Source: DATJFH01 sp035495815 (lineage in GTDB: Bacteria; Acidobacteriota; Terriglobia; Bryobacterales; Bryobacteraceae). From it: a stretch of DNA of 25,487 nucleotides. Below are positions 1 to 7,470 of this stretch, piece by piece. A program made the position numbers and the translations under genes. Positions within the stretch are counted from its first letter, which is position 1. The number at the start of each line of letters is the position of its first letter. The notes beneath the pieces are model-generated. The model saw only the letters and a program-made list of their open reading frames with translations, was not told the DNA's origin and made no database searches. The stretch spans positions 1-25,487 of the forward strand of contig DATJFH010000209.1 of the NCBI GenBank assembly GCA_035495815.1, in the 5' to 3' direction.

Positions 1-160
1 CCCTTTTTACGTTGGTTGTCAGGCTGCGGAACTCGACAGTTGCCCCGGCTACCGGCGCATTCTGTGGGTCGGTCACGATTCCAACCAAGGAGCCCTGCTC
101 GATTTGGGCCCATGCGACAGTTAATGCCAGGCAGCCCGAGAGTAAGAGCAAACGGATCAT
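1..160 (-). CDS. TonB-dependent receptor, N-terminal fragment (runs off window)
   Basis: Only the first 53 codons are in the window; the gene continues beyond base 1. The start ATG at 160 is preceded by a strong Shine-Dalgarno (GGAGGTG, about 5 nt upstream). Residues 1-18 form a signal peptide with a Leu-rich core ending in AWA, followed by QIEQGSLVGIVTDPQNAPVA, the typical opening of a carboxypeptidase-regulatory-like (beta-sandwich) domain. In Acidobacteria this opening heads Oar-like TonB-dependent outer-membrane receptors, as in the complete copy at 7471-10911. A secreted protein with only the regulatory domain cannot be excluded, because the plug and barrel are not visible. Confident about the signal peptide and domain, less so about the receptor call. 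Confidence 0.75.
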   Translation of the reverse strand, partial: MIRLLLLSGCLALTVAWAQIEQGSLVGIVTDPQNAPVAGATVEFRSLTTNVKR

Positions 161-663
161 CTTTTCACCTCCAGGTCTTTCACAATATGCGCATGCAAAT
201 TGGCAGGCCGTTCATGGACTGGTGGAACACACCGGGCCTACCGGCGCTTTAAACTTGGCCGGTTTTCACCTTTCCACGGCTCTCGGTTGTTCGGTCCAGT
301 TCAGCTGCGGCCATTAGGAACGTTGCGAACAGCGGGAAAGCCGAGGCGTGAATCACTCGCATCGGGTGCGATTGTATCACAGTGGCGATGTGTACTAGAT
401 CGCTGCGCCACGACTATTTACATTCTCGCTCTTCCTGTTCGCCGCATTCGGCCAAGGTAGAATCCTTTTATCGCCAGGCGGAAGTTCGAACCGGCAGCCA
501 ACACGCTTACGGGCTGATTGGTAGGCAGGCTCCTTCCTACCTTTCGGTCGCCGGCGGACAGAATGCCTTAGCGGCGACAGCAGTCCGGGCGGCGCCGGCG
601 CCTTCCACCGGATGCGCAACTCGTAATCCGCCGACCGCGTTGGCGGCTTCGCTGCGTATGAAA
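161..663. other. Intergenic stretch / possible long 5' leader
   Basis: No open frame here has a credible start, Shine-Dalgarno or recognisable protein. Bases 161-370 would be the 5' leader of the gene ending at base 1 if the extended -10 at 371-379 is its promoter. Bases 381-663 lie between that promoter and the aminotransferase stop; they hold a short GC palindrome (GGCGCCGGCGCC near 591-602) that could form a stem, with no T-run after it. I see no tRNA. Confidence 0.5.
371..379 (-). promoter_or_regulatory. Candidate extended -10 promoter of the partial TonB gene
   Basis: The minus strand reads TGATACAAT, a TGn extension followed by TACAAT, matching the sigma-70 extended -10. No good -35 hexamer is visible 16-18 nt upstream, as is usual for extended -10 promoters. 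The start codon is about 210 nt downstream, so the leader would be long. The surrounding 11-mer GTGATACAATC is identical to the one before the complete TonB receptor gene. Confidence 0.35.
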
Positions 664-1983
664 TCATCCACACAAGCTGGAGGCGATCGCTTCCGCCGTG
701 CAATCGACGTCGGCCATGGTGTGAGCGGCGGACAGCGAGCACTGCTTGGTGGCCAGCGGAAACACGTATACGCCGCGGTCGATCAGTTTCAGCCGGAAGG
801 ATTCGTCGAACACAAAATCGTGATTGCCCGCGACGTCGTGCCAGTCCACCGGCTGATGATCCATGAAGTAGAGACAGAAGGCCGATCCGATACGGGAAAC
901 AGTGATCGGGAAGCCGGCCGTGGGCAAGGACCGGCGCAGCCGCTGATCGAGCGCGGCGCCCAGGGATTCCAGATGCCGGTACACCGCGCCGCCATCCTCG
1001 AGCAGGCGCTCGAGTGTAGCGATCGCCGCCGCGGTGGGGACCGGGTGCGCGTTGTAGGTGCCCGCGAGCAGGACGCGCCGCGAGGAGTCCGGATGAACAA
1101 AATAATCCAGCAGCCGCCGGCTTCCGCCGATGGCGGCGATCGGGTAGCCATTGGCCAGCGCCTTGCCGTAAACCGCGAGATCCGGTGTTACGCCGGAAAT
1201 AGCGGAATAACCGCCAAAGCCGTGACGGAACCCGGTCTTCACTTCGTCGAAAATGAGGACGAATCCGTAGCGGTCCGCCAGCATGCGCAGCCCAGCCAGA
1301 TATCCCGGCCCGGGCGGCACGACGCCGATATTCTGCAGCACCGGCTCGGTGATGAGGCCGGCGATCTCGTATTGGCGGCACATGGCTTCCACCGAATCGA
1401 GGTCGTTGAAATTGACCGGATGCACCAGCGCTTTGTGCGCGGCGGGAACCCCGGCGCTGATCGGCAGGTAGGGGTATTCGCCCGCCGTGACTCGCGGCCC
1501 CACCGCTTCCAGCGGAGTCATGACATTGCAGGCTACGTCATTATGCCAGCCGTTGTAGCCTCCCTGCATGACGATGATGTGATCGCGCCTGGTAGCGGCG
1601 CGCGCCAGACGCAGCGCCTGGTAGGTGGCTTCACTGCCGGTGTTGAGAAACTGAACCGCCTCGACAAAACCGATGTTTTCGCAGATCAGCTCCGCCAGGC
1701 GGCCCTCGAGCACGGTGGCTCCGGAGCCGAACAGGCTGTCGCCTCCGCGCAGCACGCGGACCACCGCTTCCGTTACGGCCGGATCGTTATGACCCAGCAC
1801 GTGCGGCGCGAAGGCGGCGTGATAGTCGATGAAACGGCGGCCCTCGGCGTTCCAGATATATGCGCCCTCGCCTCTCACGAACGCGATTTCAGGCAATGTG
1901 GACCGGTTCGTCGAGGATACTCCTCCCGGGATGTAACGCCGGTTCCGGGCCAGTATGGCAGCAGACTCAGGATAGAGGGTCAT
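664..1983 (-). CDS. Class III PLP aminotransferase, glutamate-1-semialdehyde aminomutase type
   Basis: A 439-residue fold-type I PLP enzyme of the class III (COG0001-like) family. Visible marks are the phosphate-binding TGSEA (115-119), GGYNGWHND (141-149), the cofactor-pairing IFDEVKTGFR with Asp246, and the Schiff-base lysine in YGKALANGYP (Lys274). Length fits the family (about 430-450). It is the last gene of the minus-strand run that begins with the MFS transporter, 81 nt after the IclR gene. In that setting it more likely transaminates a keto or semialdehyde intermediate of a catabolic route, or acts as an aminomutase, than serves haem synthesis as HemL; that is inference. The ATG at 1983 has a weak upstream GGACGG. 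Family call is firm, substrate unknown. Confidence 0.88.
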   Translation of the reverse strand: MTLYPESAAILARNRRYIPGGVSSTNRSTLPEIAFVRGEGAYIWNAEGRRFIDYHAAFAPHVLGHNDPAVTEAVVRVLRGGDSLFGSGATVLEGRLAELICENIGFVEAVQFLNTGSEATYQALRLARAATRRDHIIVMQGGYNGWHNDVACNVMTPLEAVGPRVTAGEYPYLPISAGVPAAHKALVHPVNFNDLDSVEAMCRQYEIAGLITEPVLQNIGVVPPGPGYLAGLRMLADRYGFVLIFDEVKTGFRHGFGGYSAISGVTPDLAVYGKALANGYPIAAIGGSRRLLDYFVHPDSSRRVLLAGTYNAHPVPTAAAIATLERLLEDGGAVYRHLESLGAALDQRLRRSLPTAGFPITVSRIGSAFCLYFMDHQPVDWHDVAGNHDFVFDESFRLKLIDRGVYVFPLATKQCSLSAAHTMADVDCTAEAIASSLCG

Positions 1984-2064
1984 ATCCGTCCAGTGGTCAA
2001 TGTATCAGAATAAAGCCGGACTGCTCCCGGAAAAAGCAGGTCCCGGTCCAGGATCGTGGATGTC

Positions 2065-2874
2065 TCATTCATGTACCTCGTCCCGGCGCATTGCCTCGGT
2101 AATGTAGCCGGCCGTTCGCCGCATGCGGAAAACAATGTCCTTGATGTTTTCGTTGGTGAGCTGCTGGAGGGTACCGGCGACGCTGATAGCTGCCGGGACG
2201 CTGCCGTCCGGCGCGAAAAGCGGCAGGCCGACGCAACGCATGCCGATCTCATCCTCTTCGTCGTCGAGGGAGTAGCCGTTCTCCCTGACCGCGCTCAATT
2301 CCTGCAGCAGGCGCCTGGCGGAGACGATGGTGTTGTCGTTATGCCGGGGAAAGGTCCGGGAACGCAGGAGCTCGCTCAATTCGGGCTGGGGCAGATAAGC
2401 CAGCAGCACTTTGCCCACTCCGGTGCAGTGCAGCTCCATACGGCGTCCGATCCAGGTGGAGAGACCGGCGCCTTCGGGCGGATCGATTTTGGCCACCAGG
2501 ATGGCCTCCTGGCGCTCGAGGATGGCCATGTGGACGGTAAGTCCCGACGCCTGCATCAACTGGCGGAGATGGGGGGCGGCCAATTCCCGGATTCGCAGAC
2601 CGTCCAGGGCTTCGTTGGCCAGCGAGAACAGTTTGAAGCCCAGCACGAAGCGGCGCGTGCGCGGGCTGCGAGTGACGTAGCCCTGGCGGAGCAGCGTGAG
2701 CAGGATGCAATGGGCCGAACTCTTGGGAATTGCCAGGCGGCGGGCAACTTCAGGCAGGGTCAAGCCATTCCGCGTGACCGCGAGCAGTTCCATGAGCGCC
2801 AGGGCCCGGCCGAGCACCGGAACGGAGCGTGTCCGGCCGGCGTTGTCTACTCCAACCAGATCGGACTCGTCCAT
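2065..2874 (-). CDS. IclR-family transcriptional regulator
   Basis: A 269-residue protein with an N-terminal winged helix (about residues 15-80, including LTLPEVARRLAIPKSSAHCI as the helix-turn-helix) and a C-terminal IclR effector domain (about 95-265, with the typical CTGVGKVLLAYLP and GYSLDDEEDEIGMRCVGLPL segments). IclR proteins usually sense small acids or catabolic intermediates and control neighbouring operons. I chose the ATG at 2874; the frame stays open upstream to 2991 but those residues look non-native and lie inside the DUF3604 gene. With this start it overlaps the end of that gene by 28 nt, so translation is probably coupled. It likely regulates its own operon; the effector cannot be read from sequence. 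Confidence 0.9.
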   Translation of the reverse strand: MDESDLVGVDNAGRTRSVPVLGRALALMELLAVTRNGLTLPEVARRLAIPKSSAHCILLTLLRQGYVTRSPRTRRFVLGFKLFSLANEALDGLRIRELAAPHLRQLMQASGLTVHMAILERQEAILVAKIDPPEGAGLSTWIGRRMELHCTGVGKVLLAYLPQPELSELLRSRTFPRHNDNTIVSARRLLQELSAVRENGYSLDDEEDEIGMRCVGLPLFAPDGSVPAAISVAGTLQQLTNENIKDIVFRMRRTAGYITEAMRRDEVHE

Positions 2875-4721
2875 GCGCGTTGCCCATCCTGTTGAAAGAC
2901 CCGCAGGTAGAACATCGCCGGTTTTGCGGCCGGCTCGAGCTCGAGTTGAAGGGTTTCCGGAGTGTCTTCCGCGGGGCGGAGGATCCGCCACACTTCGAGA
3001 TTACGAACGATTTCCACGCGGTCGAGGGGAGCGGTTCCAGCCACCATGACGGAGAGCGGCTGCCCTTTGCACTCCTCCGCCCGGAGAATGGCCCCCATGG
3101 GCCGGCCGCCGATATGAAACTTCACGATCAGGCGCGCCCCGGTAGTCCCATAACACCGCCGCTCCCGCAGCGCTCGAAAGATCGATTCCCGGGTCTGCTC
3201 TTCGGCCCAGACGGCGCAGAGGCCGCCGGGAAACGGCGTGTGGATCTGGCGGTCGCCGGGGTAGCTGCGTCCGGGCATGCCCACGTGATTGTCGGAAGAC
3301 GCCACCATCCCCATGCGGTAGCCGCGCCGGAAGGCTTCCCACGCGCCGGCTCCGGGTGTCTGGCCCTTATTCCAGAGCTCGAGGCCCGGCGATTCGGACT
3401 GGCCCCAGCAAGAGTAGATCTCCATCAGGGGCTCGAGCTCTGGGTCGTGATACTTCCAATCGGTCCAGGTCTTGACGTGGTGCGGAATGATGAGGACGTC
3501 CTCACGGCCGCGGTAGTGGGCGAAAACCACGTCGGGGTGGAAGGTGTTGAAGCGGGTGGCGTCGAGGGGCGGATCGATCTCGTCGCTGCAGTAGATCACA
3601 TTGCGATGTCCGAGGGGCGAGCCTGCTTCATATCCCTTGAACACCACGAATTCGCCGGAGCAGTGGTATTCCCGGACCTTCTCCTGGCAGTATTCCCAGC
3701 GGTCCGTAAGGCAGGCGCCCTGATCGGTGATGGCCACGAAGTCGAGGAGGCTGACCTGGCGGGCATATGAGTAGCACTCGTCGAGCGTGCCGCACGAGAT
3801 CCCTTTCGACCATCCGGCCTGGCGGAAATCCATTTTTTGGGAGTGCATGACGTGATGCTCGCTCTGAGCATGGAGGTCGCCCCAGTAGAGGGAAAGTCCG
3901 TCGCCAGCGCGCGGAACCGAGGGATTGGAGACGCCCCAGACGCGAGTTCCGTCGACCAGGACGGCGCGCGACTGGGCGGCGACCGGGGCCGTGGCTGTCC
4001 GGCCGGGGCGGCACACGACCAGCGAGGCTCCGAGCTGGAGCGAATGCTCGCCTGTGGCGGCGGGAGCGCAGTGGCAGGCGTCGGTGAGGGCGATTCGGGC
4101 GCACACTTCGGCCGCGTCCGAGACCGAGGGAACCACGACATTGGCGCGCTCGGCAGGTCCAGCGATGACGTCCAGGTAAAAGGGACTGCCGGTAAGTCCC
4201 AGGAACGGTCCCGCGCCCCCGGTTTGGAGATAGGCGGTGATGTTGATGTGGGGCTCAGGGAAGGTCTGGATGCGCGTGGCGACGCCGAATCGCAGGTCGC
4301 CGTAAAGAATTTCCACGCGATCGCCCGGTTCGAGCGCGGACCCTTCGAGCGTGAATGTGATCCACCAGCGCCAGTAGGCGAGGGCGGGATCTTCGTCGGG
4401 GACCAGCATCCGCTCCATCACTTCGAGCGTTCCCCAGGCAGGGGCGCGGCTGAGGATGGCGGCCGTGGTGTTGACCGGATGGAAGGGAGCCAGGCGGCGC
4501 GAGGCGGCGGAAGCCAGCTCGTCCCAATAGCGCTGCTGCGGGACGACGGGGCGGTCCCAGCCGGTGTTGGGCAGTCCGATGCGGATGCGGGAGCCCGCAG
4601 GCAGACCGGCGGATCCGGCTTCGAAGATGAGGCGTAAATCGGCCTGCGACCCGCAGACGAGCGGGAATCCGGCCTCCGCGAAGAAGCGTCCCTGGTCCGG
4701 CGATGCTTGAGGGGGAATCAA
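2847..4721 (-). CDS. DUF3604 family PHP-like metal-dependent hydrolase
   Basis: A 624-residue protein without a signal peptide, so probably cytoplasmic. The C-terminal half (about 278-600) carries PHP-type metal-binding motifs in order: YWGDLHAQS (279-287), DFVAITDQG (327-335), IIPHHV (411-416) and SSDNHVGMPG (475-484). This order is typical of DUF3604 proteins, which are predicted metal-dependent hydrolases or phosphoesterases with no settled reaction. The N-terminal about 270 residues are beta-rich and I do not recognise them as a separate family. The start is a TTG at 4721 whose last two bases belong to the TGA stop of the upstream enolase gene (TTGA overlap); AAGGAG lies about 10 nt upstream. 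It overlaps the following iclR gene by 28 nt. Family call good, function open. Confidence 0.85.
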   Translation of the reverse strand: MIPPQASPDQGRFFAEAGFPLVCGSQADLRLIFEAGSAGLPAGSRIRIGLPNTGWDRPVVPQQRYWDELASAASRRLAPFHPVNTTAAILSRAPAWGTLEVMERMLVPDEDPALAYWRWWITFTLEGSALEPGDRVEILYGDLRFGVATRIQTFPEPHINITAYLQTGGAGPFLGLTGSPFYLDVIAGPAERANVVVPSVSDAAEVCARIALTDACHCAPAATGEHSLQLGASLVVCRPGRTATAPVAAQSRAVLVDGTRVWGVSNPSVPRAGDGLSLYWGDLHAQSEHHVMHSQKMDFRQAGWSKGISCGTLDECYSYARQVSLLDFVAITDQGACLTDRWEYCQEKVREYHCSGEFVVFKGYEAGSPLGHRNVIYCSDEIDPPLDATRFNTFHPDVVFAHYRGREDVLIIPHHVKTWTDWKYHDPELEPLMEIYSCWGQSESPGLELWNKGQTPGAGAWEAFRRGYRMGMVASSDNHVGMPGRSYPGDRQIHTPFPGGLCAVWAEEQTRESIFRALRERRCYGTTGARLIVKFHIGGRPMGAILRAEECKGQPLSVMVAGTAPLDRVEIVRNLEVWRILRPAEDTPETLQLELEPAAKPAMFYLRVFQQDGQRAWTSPIWLE

Positions 4722-5917
4722 GTCCTGTTCACTCCTTCGGGGGTGACAACCCAGTGCCCGGTGGCGTGGGCGGCCACAGCCTGTTCGTCCACGTCGACGC
4801 CCAGCCCCGGCGCAAGCGGCACGTCGAGCAGGCCTCCCGATTCGCGTAGAGGCGTACGCAGCAGCGAGTTGGCGGTCTCGAACAGATCGAACTGATGTTC
4901 CTGAATCAGGAACGACGGCAGCGCGGCCGCCAGCTGCCAGGTGGCTGCCATGGCGATTCCGGTGCAGACGCCGATGTGCAGAGCGGTGGGCCGGTGGAAG
5001 GCATGGGCGAGTCCGGCGATGCGGCGGGCGGCGGTAATGCCGCAGCGCCCGACGTCGGGCTGCGCGACGCGCAGGGCGCCGCTCTCGATCCAGGGCAGGA
5101 ACTGAGCCACCGAGCGGAGATTCTCGCCGCCCGCCACCGGTGTATCGATCCGCGACGACAGCAGGCGGTGTCCTTCGAGATCTTCGAATTTGATGGGCGC
5201 TTCATACCAGTCGGCATGGAGCTGATCGAGGACGCGGCCGATGCGCAGGGCCTCATCGACGGAGTGGGCGTGAATGCTGTCCAGCGCGAAAAAGGCGCCG
5301 TGTCCCAAGGCATCGCGGATGGCCGCCAGCTCCTGGCAGAGATCGCCGACGCCGGATCCGAAGAAGACTTTGGCTCCGCGGAAGCCTCTGGCCACCACGC
5401 TTCGAGCCAGATCGACGCGCTCGTCACGCGTGGGCTTGCGCAGGCCGGAGAGGTAGGCCGGCAGGCGTTCCCGGTAGGGTCCTCCGAGCGCATGGCAGAT
5501 CGGGACCTGCCAGGCTTTGCCCTTGATGTCCCAGAGCGCGATGTCCACCGCGGCCACGGCGTCAAGATAGAAACTGGCGTTGTGTCCGCGCACGAGCATC
5601 ATTTCGTAGAGACGGTCATACATGACCTCGGTGGCGAGCGCGGGCTGGCCGAGAGCCGCCGGAGCGAGCAGGCGCGCCAGGATCGAGGCCGGGGTCTCCG
5701 GAGCGAGCGGCGCTTGCGCTTCCCCCCAGCCCGTCAGTCCGTTGGACGTGGTGAGCTTCACGAGGCAGGATTCGGTGATGCGGCTATAGGCTTGCGCCCA
5801 CTGCGGTTCGAAGTAGTAATCCGAGCCGGGGAGGCGGTTCGGCGCGCCGGCATGACCGCCGACCCGATAGTGGCGGTCCAGTTTTACCACGTAGATGTCA
5901 GCTCGCTCGATTTTCAT
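4718..5917 (-). CDS. Mandelate racemase/muconate lactonizing (enolase superfamily) enzyme
   Basis: A 399-residue enolase-superfamily protein: N-terminal capping domain (about 1-130), then the (beta/alpha)7beta barrel. Three metal ligands are visible at Asp213 (ALDS), Glu239 (WYEAP) and Glu265 (AGGENL). A catalytic His-Asp pair fits Asp288 (QPDVGRCG) and His314 (LHIGV). The usual KxK base motif of the mandelate racemase group reads K183-V-F185, so the second lysine is missing; this favours one-base chemistry such as sugar-acid dehydration over racemisation (inference). The ATG at 5917 lacks a strong Shine-Dalgarno. It sits 157 nt after the MFS gene and overlaps the DUF3604 gene by 4 nt. Substrate cannot be assigned. 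Confidence 0.9.
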   Translation of the reverse strand: MKIERADIYVVKLDRHYRVGGHAGAPNRLPGSDYYFEPQWAQAYSRITESCLVKLTTSNGLTGWGEAQAPLAPETPASILARLLAPAALGQPALATEVMYDRLYEMMLVRGHNASFYLDAVAAVDIALWDIKGKAWQVPICHALGGPYRERLPAYLSGLRKPTRDERVDLARSVVARGFRGAKVFFGSGVGDLCQELAAIRDALGHGAFFALDSIHAHSVDEALRIGRVLDQLHADWYEAPIKFEDLEGHRLLSSRIDTPVAGGENLRSVAQFLPWIESGALRVAQPDVGRCGITAARRIAGLAHAFHRPTALHIGVCTGIAMAATWQLAAALPSFLIQEHQFDLFETANSLLRTPLRESGGLLDVPLAPGLGVDVDEQAVAAHATGHWVVTPEGVNRT

Positions 5918-6074
5918 CTGAACCTATTGTCCATGTAGGGGAGCAATCTCGGCTGTGGCGTCCTCGCAAGGCGGCTCCTCCCCTTTTCCGACCAGAGAGC
6001 AAAAACCTGCAAACGGGCAAACGGCATGGAAACGCGGCTTCAAAGCGCAGACTATCGCGTGGGGCGCCGCCGGA

Positions 6075-7331
6075 TCAACAGTTCGAGGGCGTAGAGTCCA
6101 GAATCGTGGACGGCTGACCCGGACGGAACTCCTCCCGCGCCAGGAAATGGTAGGCAGCCACGCCGATCAGCAGAAAAACCAGAATGGCCACCATCGGGGC
6201 CTCGAAGCTGCCTGTCTTCTCCTTCAGCCATCCGGTCAGAATCGACGCCACGATGCCGGAGATGTTGTTGGCGCAGTTCTGAATCCCGATAACCCTTCCG
6301 ATGGAGTTCGGCGGCGTGAGCGCCTGGGTGAGCGCCCAATAGTTGGCGGTCGTAAATCCCAGCCCGGCCATGGAGACGACGGCGAACAAGAGCGCTACCG
6401 AGTTGTCCTTGGAGAAGGCGCCGACGACCTCGCAGGAGGCGATGAGCATACCGGTGATGGTGAACATGCGGCGCACGGTGACGGCGTCGCGGCCGCGGGC
6501 GATGATGCGGTCGGCCCAGAGTCCGGCGGGCGCCGCCACCACGGCCATGCCGGCGAAACTGGCGGCGCTGTAGATACCCATGGCCTTCAGCGAGAGGTGG
6601 CGCTGCTCCAGAAAATAGGCGGGAAGCCAGGTCATGTAGAACAGGTAGAAATAGCTGTAGCAAAAGGTTCCGACGATGATGCCCCAGATGGCCGGTGAGC
6701 GGACCAGATCGAGAAAAGAGAGGGGAGGCGCCTTGGGTCCGCTCTCGACCGGTTGGGACCGGGACTGCTTGCGGTCATCCTCGGCGAGGATCAGCCAGGG
6801 AACGAGCCACAGCAGGCAGCCGAGCCCCAGGGCGAAGAACATGCCTCGCCAACCGAGGTAGTGAATGAGGGCGGCGGTGAAGGGCGCGGCGATGGCAGAC
6901 CCGATTTTGGACCCCGAAGTGTAAATGCCGACCGCCATGCCGCGTTCCTTCTCGCGGAAGTGATAGCGGATCCAGCGCATGCTGGCCGGCGTGACAGCGG
7001 CCTCGCAGACACCCAGCACGAAACGCAGCGCGAAAAGCTGGCGGGCGGTTTCTACCAGCGAGGTGGCCGCGGAAGCCAGACTCCAGAACAGGAAACTGAT
7101 GGCGAACGGGTACTTGGAGCCATAGCGGTCCACCAGCCAGCCGGCCGGAATCTGCATAGCGGCGTAGGACCAGAAGAAGGCGGAATTGAGCGCGCCGCGC
7201 TGCGGGTCGGTGAGCTGGAAGTAATCGGTGAAATCCTTGACGGCCAGGGCGACGGAGAGGTTGATGCGGTCGAGATAGGCGACCACCATTCCGAGACTGA
7301 GCAGGATGAGGATGACGTAGCGGCGCGGCAC
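6075..7331 (-). CDS. MFS transporter, anion:cation symporter (sugar-acid) type
   Basis: A 418-residue major facilitator with about 12 hydrophobic segments split by a charged central loop (about 188-210, rich in Lys, Gln, Ser and Pro). The first helix ends with YLDRINLSVA, the signature of the ACS family that includes D-galactonate, glucarate and hexuronate symporters. The loop 2-3 motif is GWLVDRYGSK (84-93). It would bring a carboxylated sugar or related acid across the inner membrane with protons. The start is a GTG at 7331, the first possible start after an in-frame TGA, with no Shine-Dalgarno and a TACAAT box only 12 nt upstream. It lies 139 nt after the TonB receptor gene and 157 nt before the enolase gene. 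Family firm; substrate inferred from neighbours. Confidence 0.9.
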   Translation of the reverse strand: MPRRYVILILLSLGMVVAYLDRINLSVALAVKDFTDYFQLTDPQRGALNSAFFWSYAAMQIPAGWLVDRYGSKYPFAISFLFWSLASAATSLVETARQLFALRFVLGVCEAAVTPASMRWIRYHFREKERGMAVGIYTSGSKIGSAIAAPFTAALIHYLGWRGMFFALGLGCLLWLVPWLILAEDDRKQSRSQPVESGPKAPPLSFLDLVRSPAIWGIIVGTFCYSYFYLFYMTWLPAYFLEQRHLSLKAMGIYSAASFAGMAVVAAPAGLWADRIIARGRDAVTVRRMFTITGMLIASCEVVGAFSKDNSVALLFAVVSMAGLGFTTANYWALTQALTPPNSIGRVIGIQNCANNISGIVASILTGWLKEKTGSFEAPMVAILVFLLIGVAAYHFLAREEFRPGQPSTILDSTPSNC

Positions 7332-7343
7332 TGTGGATCAACT

Positions 7344-7373
7344 ATTGTAGCGGCAGGTGTGGCCGGATGTCCG
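7344..7373 (-). promoter_or_regulatory. Candidate promoter of the MFS-enolase operon
   Basis: On the minus strand CGGACA (7368-7373) is separated by 18 nt from TACAAT (7344-7349). The -10 box ends 12 nt before the GTG start at 7331, so transcription would begin about 5 nt before the start codon. This fits the absence of a Shine-Dalgarno. The -35 match is modest (GACA of TTGACA). Confidence 0.35.
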
Positions 7374-7422
7374 GAGGAGCGAGCCGAGAGAGCAGCGGGA
7401 AGTCTCCGCGGGACGGCTTGCA

Positions 7423-7450
7423 GGGCGGCCGCGGGTCGAACTGCCCGCCC
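7423..7450 (-). terminator. Weak hairpin after the TonB receptor gene
   Basis: GGGCGG (7423-7428) can pair with CCGCCC (7445-7450), or alternatively GCGGG (7431-7435) with CCCGC (7444-7448). It begins about 20 nt beyond the TonB receptor stop. There is no T-run, so this may be only a partial terminator or a chance GC stem. Confidence 0.22.
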
Positions 7451-7470
7451 CCATTCTTGGGTGTTCCCGG

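Noticed and set aside
480..560. A TTCGAA sequence resembling a tRNA T-loop
   Set aside because: The flanking bases do not form the T-stem, and no acceptor or anticodon stem can be drawn around it.
382..2013. A 543-codon plus-strand frame opposite the class III aminotransferase
   Set aside because: Codon-aligned shadow; the minus-strand product has a complete PLP active site.
2875..2991. Upstream 39-codon extension of the IclR protein
   Set aside because: The extra residues are Arg/Pro-rich, lie within the DUF3604 gene and are not part of the IclR family; the ATG at 2874 gives the normal length.
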